DNA from: Candidatus Omnitrophica bacterium UBA1443
Lineage (GTDB): Bacteria > Omnitrophota > Omnitrophia > Omnitrophales > Aquincolibacteriaceae
DNA: 5,145 nt
Direction: 5' to 3'
Assembly: GCA_002329545.1 (NCBI GenBank)
Contig: DCTJ01000095.1
Coordinates: 1 to 5,145 of the forward strand
The notes under the pieces are model-generated. The model saw only the letters and a list, made by a program, of their open reading frames with translations, made no database searches and was not told the DNA's origin. Position numbers and translations under genes: made by a program. Of this stretch, positions 1 to 5,145 are shown piece after piece (the first letter of the stretch is position 1; every line of letters starts with the position of its first letter).

Positions 1-984
1 ATAACGGTCGCGAATGGACGCTTTCAGCAATCCTGTAGTTTTGGATAATTTTTGAGATTGACGTACGCCCGCACAGATATTCCCGGGGCGCCGCGGATCG
101 ACGTAAACCGCATTCTCCTTGAAATATTCCCGCGTCGCGCCTTCTGACGTGATCACAATTTTGGCGCCGGCCAGACCGGCCTCAAGCGCGGCCAACCCCG
201 GCGTCTCAAGCCAGCTCGCGAGAAGAAAAGTGTCACAGGCGGCATAAGCGGAACGCAGGAGTTCGCTCTCATGCGGGATATTCCCAAGAAAATGGACATT
301 GGATCCGGCTGCTCTCCGGCATGCCTCATAATATTCGGGATAACTTTTGACCGGATCGCCAATAAGAACGTAAGGAATACCCGTACCACTCAGGGCACGG
401 ATCATATTGAGCTGGTTTTTCCGGGGTTCAATGCGCCCGACAGTGAGCACAAAATCTTTCAATCCATATTTTTCAACAAACGCGTCAGGTTTGGCATCGG
501 CAAAAACCGGATCGACTCCGTTCGGAATGACACGGATTTTTTCTTTCAGAACGTTGAAGAATCGGCGGAGTTGCTCCGCTTCCATCACGGAATTCGGCAT
601 CAGAATATCCGCAAGCTCCATCATCCGCTTGCGCCGGGACGGGACAAATGGAAAAAAAACCTTTGCGGCATGCCGCGCCAGGGCCCCGGCTTTCGCGCCA
701 AGGGAACCATAAGTTCCGAGCGCGGACTTCCAGCTGTACCAGCAGATAGTCGAAAGCACAACCTTGACGCCAACCCGTTTCGCTTCTTCCATCATCGGAA
801 GCGCGTCTTTGACGGAGCCGAATACGTGAAGAATATCAAAATCCCTGAGCCGGTCGTTCCAGATGTCGAAAAGTTTTATCGGGACGCCCAGTTTTTCAAG
901 GGCCTCTTTTGTCTTGAGAAGCTGAACTTCCCCGCCTCCGGGATTTTGAAACGCTGTGGGATAAACATAAAAAGCAACTTTCAT
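1..984 (-). CDS. GT4-family glycosyltransferase (GT-B fold), C-terminus cut by the window edge
   Basis: Reading the minus strand from the ATG at 984 gives 328 codons with no stop, running off the left edge. The N-terminus (MKVAFYVYP, then PGGGE at residues 15-19) is the glycine-rich donor-side loop typical of GT-B retaining glycosyltransferases. IPNGVD follows at 153-158 and VGRIEPRKNQ at 182-191, the start of the C-terminal Rossmann domain. The GT4 EX7E signature is intact, with Glu260 and Glu268 in a SWLETPGLAALEAG context. Family members are usually about 370-400 residues, so perhaps 40-70 are missing. It should transfer a sugar from a nucleotide donor to a growing glycan on the cytoplasmic side of the membrane; donor and acceptor cannot be told from sequence. 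The start overlaps the stop of the upstream ATPase gene (ATGA), and only a weak GGA at 995-993 could serve as a Shine-Dalgarno, so translation is probably coupled. Motif order makes the family secure. Confidence 0.93.
   Translation of the reverse strand, partial: MKVAFYVYPTAFQNPGGGEVQLLKTKEALEKLGVPIKLFDIWNDRLRDFDILHVFGSVKDALPMMEEAKRVGVKVVLSTICWYSWKSALGTYGSLGAKAGALARHAAKVFFPFVPSRRKRMMELADILMPNSVMEAEQLRRFFNVLKEKIRVIPNGVDPVFADAKPDAFVEKYGLKDFVLTVGRIEPRKNQLNMIRALSGTGIPYVLIGDPVKSYPEYYEACRRAAGSNVHFLGNIPHESELLRSAYAACDTFLLASWLETPGLAALEAGLAGAKIVITSEGATREYFKENAVYVDPRRPGNICAGVRQSQKLSKTTGLLKASIRDRY
981..984 (-). other. ATGA stop/start overlap joining the ATPase and glycosyltransferase genes
   Basis: On the minus strand the bases ATGA at 984-981 hold both the ATG of the glycosyltransferase and the TGA of the ATPase gene. 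With no strong Shine-Dalgarno ahead of the second gene, termination-reinitiation is the likely way it is translated. This ties glycosyltransferase production to translation of the ATPase message. The overlap is seen directly; the coupling is inferred. Confidence 0.8.
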
Positions 985-2159
985 GCGATCAGTCCATGGA
1001 TGTCTTGCCAGGGCAGTGCAAAAACATTGTCACCCAACTTAACCTTACGGGGCACCTGACAAACAAGACAGGCTTTTTGGGCGGAAGGATATTCAGAAAG
1101 GAAAACTTCCAAATGACGGATATCTGAGGACGTCGGCCTATCCGTCCATTTAACTTCCACAGGGGTATAGCGGCCCTCATCATCGATCACCCAGTCGACT
1201 TCGGGTCCATCGGGATCACGCCAAAAGAGCAGTTTCGCGCCTTTCATTTTCGACCGGCATCCCCGCAATAACTCGAGCCCGACAAATTGTTCGAAGATCG
1301 ATCCAAGGGTTTCCCGGGAAAGCCGGTCTCCTTCCCGGGCGGCGATTCGCCGGACACCGAGATCAAAAAAAAGATATTTCGCTGACTTTGTAAGTTTTTT
1401 CCGAGTCCGGCTTTGGGTAAGGGGTTCAATGCGATCCGCGATCAGGCAATCTTCGAGGATCTGGTAATAGGCCCCGATCGTGGTGTGAGAAACTCCGATC
1501 TCCTGGGACAATTTGAGCAGGTTTACAATCCTTCCGGATTCTGCCGCGGCCAGTTCCAGAAATCTCGCAAAATCGCCTATTTTGCGCACTACGGCTTCAG
1601 CACGGATCTCTTCTTCAAGATAGGTGGTGACGTAGGACATCAGATCTGTGTCTTTATCTGACGGATCCGGAACCGAGAGAATTCCCGGCAGAGAGCCATA
1701 AAGCAGGCGGGAAAGAAGATCGTCGGTCGGGGCTTCGCGAAGATCAAATGGGTCCATGCGAAGCGAAACAACACGTCCCGGAAGAAAATTAACGGAGGCG
1801 CCCCGACGGAGTTTCCGGGCGCTTGAACCTGTCAAAATAAAATTTGCCTTGCCTCTGTCAATCAGATCCTGGACCACATCAAGAATAACGGGAACTTTCT
1901 GGACCTCATCAAGAATAACAAGCGGACGCTTTTGGGGACCTCGGGAACCAAGAGCCTCCACCTCCCCCTTTAAAAGATGGGGAGTTTTTTCATAACGCTG
2001 GCGCACATCCGGCCGGATAAAGGTAATAAGGAGTTCGTGTGAAAACCGTTGAGCGATTGTGGTTTTCCCGGTCTGTCTAGCTCCAAGAAGAATAACGCTC
2101 TTGTTCCTTGCCAGAGAACGCGACAGACTATCCTGAATCGTGCGGTTGATGTATTTCAT
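981..2159 (-). CDS. AAA-type ATPase with C-terminal DUF4143 (PD-(D/E)XK-like) domain
   Basis: This 392-residue protein has the layout of the AAA_14 plus DUF4143 family. The Walker A loop GARQTGKTT is at residues 26-34 and Walker B LVILDE at 80-85 (Asp84, Glu85). A sensor-like LTGSSA at 109-114 and LPGRV at 126-130 follow. The DUF4143 part shows GSLPGIL (155-161), YLEEEIRAE (180-188), a winged-helix-like stretch (about 213-240, with GVSHTTIGAYYQILED) and KYLFFDLGV (261-269). The end looks like a PD-(D/E)XK nuclease core: Glu290 in GSIFEQF, Asp322 in EVDWV, and Glu335 and Lys337 in VEVKW. Length and N-terminus fit the family, so the ATG at 2159 is a good start although no Shine-Dalgarno precedes it. 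The role of the family is not established; links to DNA or to defence are conjecture. It is out of place among sugar genes, has a likely promoter of its own, and overlaps the next gene by four bases (ATGA). Confidence 0.93.
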   Translation of the reverse strand: MKYINRTIQDSLSRSLARNKSVILLGARQTGKTTIAQRFSHELLITFIRPDVRQRYEKTPHLLKGEVEALGSRGPQKRPLVILDEVQKVPVILDVVQDLIDRGKANFILTGSSARKLRRGASVNFLPGRVVSLRMDPFDLREAPTDDLLSRLLYGSLPGILSVPDPSDKDTDLMSYVTTYLEEEIRAEAVVRKIGDFARFLELAAAESGRIVNLLKLSQEIGVSHTTIGAYYQILEDCLIADRIEPLTQSRTRKKLTKSAKYLFFDLGVRRIAAREGDRLSRETLGSIFEQFVGLELLRGCRSKMKGAKLLFWRDPDGPEVDWVIDDEGRYTPVEVKWTDRPTSSDIRHLEVFLSEYPSAQKACLVCQVPRKVKLGDNVFALPWQDIHGLIA

Positions 2160-2166
2160 AGACTAA

Positions 2167-2195
2167 ATTATCGCCGAATATTGCCAGCTAGTAAA
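2167..2195 (-). promoter_or_regulatory. Candidate sigma70-like promoter for the ATPase gene
   Basis: On the minus strand, TTTACT (2195-2190) and GATAAT (2172-2167) are separated by exactly 17 bases and match the -35 and -10 consensus at 4 of 6 and 5 of 6 positions. They lie in the 63-base gap between wecB and the ATPase gene. The bases at 2161-2220 are about one-third G+C, while a nearby 60-base stretch inside wecB (2281-2340) is about 63%. Transcription would be expected to start near 2160, at or next to the A of the ATG at 2159, giving a leaderless message. No stem-loop terminator is visible in the gap, so read-through from wecB is also possible. This is inference from consensus matching only, and A+T-rich gaps can produce such matches by chance. 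Confidence 0.5.
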
Positions 2196-2222
2196 CATTA
2201 TTCTTATCATCGGTTTTATGGC

Positions 2223-3344
2223 TTATCCGCGGCATCTGAGGGTTCGGGCCGTAATACTCAAAATGCGTTCGGACGCGCGGCCGTCCCCGTAAGGGTTTTT
2301 CTTCCCTGTCATCGTCCGGTATGCCCCGCGGGACGCGATCAGCCGCGAAGCCTCCCGGACAATCTTCTTTCGGTCGGTCCCGACGAGTTTCGCCAGTCCG
2401 GCCTTGACCCCCTCCATCCGTTCGGAGACTTCCCGCATGACAAGCACCGGTTTCCGGAAAGATGGCGCTTCTTCCTGCACACCGCCGGAATCTGTCAAAA
2501 TGAGATAAGAACGGTCCATAATCACCAGAAATTCGACATAATCGAGCGGCTCAATCAGGTGAACGCGGGGTGTTCCCCGAAGGACTTTCCGGACGGTTCG
2601 CTGAACGTTCGGATTTAGATGCACAGGATAGATAATCTCAATGTCCGGATGTTTTCTGACAAGGTCTTTCAAAGCCTTGCAAACCTCGGCGAGCGGCTTC
2701 CCGAAACTCTCCCGCCGGTGGGCCGTAACAAGAATGAGCTTCCGGGATGGATCAACCTTTTTCAGAACCGGCAGGGACGCGGAACGCAATTTCGGCCGTA
2801 TCGACTTCAAGGCATCCACAACAGTATTTCCGGTGACATGAATTCGCGTTAAAGGGACACCTTCCCGCAAAAGATTCGACCGCGCCGCGGCCGTTGGGGG
2901 AAAATGATAGTCGGCAAGATGAGAGATCAGGACCCGGTTAATTTCTTCCGGAAACGGCTGATACTTATCAAAAGTCCTGAGGCCGGCTTCAATATGCGCG
3001 ACCGGGATACGGGAATAGAAGGCTTTCAGCGCGACCGCGAACGCGGTGGTCGTGTCCCCTTGCACAAAAAGGAGATCCGGCTTTACTTTATTGAAAACCT
3101 CTTCCATTTTTCCAAAGACACGCGCCGTAAGATCTCCCAAAGTCTGGCCTTTTTCCATCAAGTTCAGGTCGAAGTCGGTTTTGATCCTGAAAAGCCGAAG
3201 GACTTGATCAACCATTTCCCGGTGTTGGCCCGTCAGGCACGTCAAAACCTTAAACTGTTTCTGCCCGTGAAAGGCTTCTATCACCGGCGCCATTTTCAGC
3301 GCCTCCGGCCGCGTCCCAAAAACAAAAAGGATACTCGACTGCAT
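2223..3344 (-). CDS. wecB: UDP-N-acetylglucosamine 2-epimerase (non-hydrolysing)
   Basis: The 373-residue product has the normal family length and nearly every family motif. It interconverts UDP-GlcNAc and UDP-ManNAc in the cytoplasm, supplying ManNAc or ManNAcA donors for surface polysaccharides. FGTRPEALKMAPV is at 9-21, TGQH at 38-41, VQGDTTT at 94-100, HIEAGLRT at 117-124, PFPEEINR at 130-137, TGNTVVDA at 171-178, AHRRES at 208-213, PVHLNPNV at 240-247 and LTDSGGVQEEAP at 283-294. By alignment to the E. coli enzyme, Asp97, Glu119, Glu133 and His209 match the catalytic Asp95, Glu117, Glu131 and His213. One oddity is the loop after the DSGG motif, which reads REVSERMEG where the family usually has RDTTERPEG. 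The ATG lies one base after the gmd stop with only a weak GAAAG before it, so translation is probably coupled to gmd. A close relative acting on a modified UDP-sugar (WbpI type) is possible; mnaA is an alternative symbol. Confidence 0.95.
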   Translation of the reverse strand: MQSSILFVFGTRPEALKMAPVIEAFHGQKQFKVLTCLTGQHREMVDQVLRLFRIKTDFDLNLMEKGQTLGDLTARVFGKMEEVFNKVKPDLLFVQGDTTTAFAVALKAFYSRIPVAHIEAGLRTFDKYQPFPEEINRVLISHLADYHFPPTAAARSNLLREGVPLTRIHVTGNTVVDALKSIRPKLRSASLPVLKKVDPSRKLILVTAHRRESFGKPLAEVCKALKDLVRKHPDIEIIYPVHLNPNVQRTVRKVLRGTPRVHLIEPLDYVEFLVIMDRSYLILTDSGGVQEEAPSFRKPVLVMREVSERMEGVKAGLAKLVGTDRKKIVREASRLIASRGAYRTMTGKKNPYGDGRASERILSITARTLRCRG

Positions 3345-3345
3345 C

Positions 3346-4338
3346 TTAGACTTTCGCGGAAAGATGGGCTTGGTGGCGTTCGAGATCGGCGTCGACCATC
3401 ATATGGACTAATTCCGTAAAACTGACTTCCGGCTTCCAGTTTAAGATCTTGCGCGCTTTGGAATAATCCCCCTTGAGTTCAAATATCTCAGCGGGACGGA
3501 AAAGCTGTTTATCCGTGCTAACGAACTTCTTCCAATCAAGACCGACATGATCGAATGCAAGATCAAGGAATTCCCGGATCGTGTGGGTTTCTCCTGTTGC
3601 CGCGACAAAATCATCGGGTTTTTCCTGTTGTAACATGAGCCACATGGCTTTGACATAATCTCCGGCGAACCCCCAGTCTCTTTTCGCATCGAGATTTCCG
3701 AGTCGAAGCTCCTTTTCGAGGCCCAGTTTGATACGCGCGGCGGCATTCGTGATCTTGCGCGTCACGAATTCAAACCCTCGGCGAGGCGATTCATGATTAA
3801 AGAGGATACCGCTACAGGCAAACATTCCATAAGCTTCACGATAATTGCGCGTCAGGTGATAACCGGCAAGCTTTGAGATGCCATATGAAGATCTGGGCAT
3901 CAGCGGCGTGGTTTCGTTCTGCGGACTTTGCGGAGCAACTCCAAACATTTCGCTGGATCCCGCAAAATAAAAGCGACACTTTGGGGCCCGTTCTTTTAGC
4001 GCTGAAAGAATAGCATGGGTTCCGTCAATATTTGTGTTCATTGTCGAAAACTCATCTTCAAATGAATAACTGACAAAGCTCTGAGCCGCCAGGTGATAAC
4101 ATTCATCCGGACGTATTTTTTCAACAACATTAAACACACTCGCATAACTTTCTAGCGACGCCGAATGCAATTTCACGCGATCACGAATGTGATTGATCCT
4201 CCAGGTTCGGTGCTTGGGATCCTCAAGAGCAACACGACGGACTATACCGTGCACTTCATACCCCTTAGATAAAAGTAATTCTGCCAGGTAAGAACCATCT
4301 TGCCCCGTGATCCCTGTGATAAAAGCTTTGTTCGTCAT
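3346..4338 (-). CDS. gmd: GDP-mannose 4,6-dehydratase
   Basis: This 330-residue short-chain dehydrogenase-type enzyme converts GDP-D-mannose to GDP-4-keto-6-deoxy-D-mannose, the branch point to GDP-fucose, GDP-rhamnose and GDP-perosamine. The NAD(P)-binding loop GITGQDG is at 9-15. The catalytic set is complete: Ser128 (Thr132 in E. coli), Glu130 (Glu134), Tyr152 (Tyr156) and Lys156 (Lys160), all shifted by four. The stretch FNHESPRRG at 180-188, followed by EFVTRK, is diagnostic of Gmd and argues against the related reductases Rmd and Fcl. RDWGFAGDYVKAMWLMLQ is further typical Gmd sequence. It is shorter than E. coli Gmd (373 residues) but within the range of the short subfamily. The ATG overlaps the deacetylase stop (ATGA) and has a good GAGAGGA ribosome-binding site seven bases upstream. 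No fcl, rmd or per partner is in the window, so the final sugar is unknown. Confidence 0.97.
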   Translation of the reverse strand: MTNKAFITGITGQDGSYLAELLLSKGYEVHGIVRRVALEDPKHRTWRINHIRDRVKLHSASLESYASVFNVVEKIRPDECYHLAAQSFVSYSFEDEFSTMNTNIDGTHAILSALKERAPKCRFYFAGSSEMFGVAPQSPQNETTPLMPRSSYGISKLAGYHLTRNYREAYGMFACSGILFNHESPRRGFEFVTRKITNAAARIKLGLEKELRLGNLDAKRDWGFAGDYVKAMWLMLQQEKPDDFVAATGETHTIREFLDLAFDHVGLDWKKFVSTDKQLFRPAEIFELKGDYSKARKILNWKPEVSFTELVHMMVDADLERHQAHLSAKV

Positions 4339-5145
4339 CTTTGATTCCTCTCGATGAATATTTTATTGCGAAGACTCTTGGTTTTTCCCTTTTGTTCACA
4401 GTTCTGATCGTTATGGCGTAGTCTAACACGGTCAAAAGAAAGCCGTGCCATTTTTTTTAAAAAACTCGAAAAATCATCCGCCAAAAGCAAGTCCGACGGC
4501 GTAGTAGTCTCCCAGTCCAGGAACTCTTTCACCGTGGCCTTGAGACGCAAACTCCATTTCCGTTCGAAAACCGGTATCGCCGCGTCCGGAGCGCCAGTTT
4601 CGCGCTTTAAAAACGACGCCCCTGAAACATCAAAATTGCTTACCCCTTCTCGAAGACCAACTGGAGCATATTCACTGGCGTCTTGACGAAACAAATTTAA
4701 AGAAAACAACTGCGAGGAACGCGGTAAAGTCTCGCATGAAATTCGTACTGTAGAACCATGGGGTGATTGATCAAGCCTAACATTAACCTCTGTCCGCTGT
4801 GACCACCAAGTCGCAAAGTCACCCATCGGGCATATCCATACATCCGAAAATTCCTTGGCGAGATCAAACCACTTCTCGATCAATTTGAAGTTTTCCACGG
4901 CCCAAGCCGTCGGATGATCATAAAAAATTACGGGAAGACCAGCATAATACTTTCGCAAAAAGACATCTTTAAAATAAGGTAACAGAATCTGATGAGTGAA
5001 TCCCGAACGCGAAGCCTCGAGACAAACACCGCTACAAACAGGATGGATTGGGATCTGCAATACTCGCGAAAAACCATCCCGCGAAAAGGGATAGGACGGA
5101 AAGCTATCATAGTCGTAAGAAAAATCAGAAGAATACAAATATCCC
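4335..5145 (-). CDS. Polysaccharide deacetylase-like protein, C-terminal part only
   Basis: The reading frame is open to the right edge, giving 269 visible residues that begin GYLYSSDFSYDYDSFP. A TTG at 5138 could be read as a start, but the frame continues upstream of it and the sequence there is already mid-domain, so the true start lies outside. The opening SSDF...D segment, then LQIPIHPVCSG, then VIFYDHPTAW and a later FATWWSQR, resemble the C-terminal half of NodB-type carbohydrate esterases found in polysaccharide clusters, where the conserved YDHP and WW-R stretches follow the barrel. The metal-binding Asp-His-His part would be off the window, so catalysis cannot be checked. Beyond about residue 140 comes a region I do not recognise, probably a beta-rich domain, ending in a basic Lys/Arg tail. 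Its stop overlaps the gmd start (ATGA). It likely removes acetyl groups from the glycan made by this cluster, or is a non-catalytic relative. Confidence 0.7.
   Translation of the reverse strand, partial: GYLYSSDFSYDYDSFPSYPFSRDGFSRVLQIPIHPVCSGVCLEASRSGFTHQILLPYFKDVFLRKYYAGLPVIFYDHPTAWAVENFKLIEKWFDLAKEFSDVWICPMGDFATWWSQRTEVNVRLDQSPHGSTVRISCETLPRSSQLFSLNLFRQDASEYAPVGLREGVSNFDVSGASFLKRETGAPDAAIPVFERKWSLRLKATVKEFLDWETTTPSDLLLADDFSSFLKKMARLSFDRVRLRHNDQNCEQKGKTKSLRNKIFIERNQR
4346..4352 (-). promoter_or_regulatory. Ribosome-binding site of gmd, inside the end of the deacetylase gene
   Basis: The minus strand reads GAGAGGA, seven bases before the ATG at 4338. It is the clearest Shine-Dalgarno sequence in the window and lies within the last codons of the upstream gene. 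It fixes the gmd start and suggests that gmd can be initiated strongly as well as by coupling through the ATGA overlap. Confidence 0.75.

Noticed and set aside
153..389. A separate 78-codon minus-strand gene
   Set aside because: It overlaps the glycosyltransferase C-terminal domain in another frame, and that domain is read without interruption through this stretch.
271..1059. A 262-codon open frame on the plus strand
   Set aside because: It lies antisense to the glycosyltransferase and the end of the ATPase gene. Its translation shows no recognisable motif, while the minus-strand frame carries the complete GT4 signatures, so it is a shadow.
2160..2222. A rho-independent terminator or insertion-sequence end in the wecB-ATPase gap
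   Set aside because: I found no G+C-rich stem followed by a T run, and no terminal inverted repeat or flanking direct duplication by eye.
2049..2618. A 189-codon open frame on the plus strand spanning the wecB-ATPase gap
   Set aside because: It is antisense to wecB and the ATPase N-terminus, both of which have strong family motifs. Its own translation looks like no known protein.
2904..3419. A 171-codon open frame on the plus strand
   Set aside because: It is entirely antisense to wecB and the end of gmd, rich in Arg/Lys/Phe as expected of a reverse-complement shadow, and has no domain signature.
5136..5138. TTG as the start codon of the deacetylase-like gene
   Set aside because: The frame stays open upstream to the edge of the window and the residues just before it (Gly-Tyr) fit the conserved run into SSDF. 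The gene is cut by the window and does not start here.

Overview
All five genes in this window lie on the minus strand, so transcription runs from right to left. The window cuts through an operon for building a surface or exported polysaccharide. In transcription order it holds: the C-terminal part of a polysaccharide deacetylase-like protein (5145-4335, N-terminus beyond the right edge); a GDP-mannose 4,6-dehydratase, gmd (4338-3346); a non-hydrolysing UDP-N-acetylglucosamine 2-epimerase, wecB/mnaA type (3344-2223); an AAA-type ATPase with a DUF4143, PD-(D/E)XK-like C-terminus (2159-981); and a GT4 (GT-B fold) glycosyltransferase open through the left edge (984-1). Coding density is very high. 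The only real gap is the 63 bases between wecB and the ATPase gene.

The first three genes are tightly packed. The deacetylase stop overlaps the gmd start (ATGA), and wecB starts one base after the gmd stop. They are almost certainly cotranscribed. Two of them make nucleotide-sugar donors: GDP-4-keto-6-deoxymannose, the precursor of fucose, rhamnose and perosamine type sugars, and UDP-ManNAc. The glycosyltransferase and deacetylase are the kinds of enzyme that would assemble and trim a glycan. The acceptor, the linkages and the later enzymes of each sugar branch are not in view.

The ATPase gene is the outlier. Its family has no known role in sugar metabolism, yet it sits inside the operon and its stop overlaps the glycosyltransferase start (ATGA). 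The A+T-rich gap in front of it carries a sigma70-like promoter whose expected start site falls on or next to the ATG, which suggests a leaderless transcript. This is the part of the window most worth a second look.

The organism is a bacterium of middling G+C content with standard-code genes. The short-type gmd and the PGGGE-type GT4 N-terminus resemble proteins I associate with environmental lineages such as Omnitrophota, Nitrospirota or deltaproteobacterial groups. That is only an impression, and the window has no marker gene to settle it. I saw no rRNA, tRNA, CRISPR array, insertion sequence or convincing terminator.
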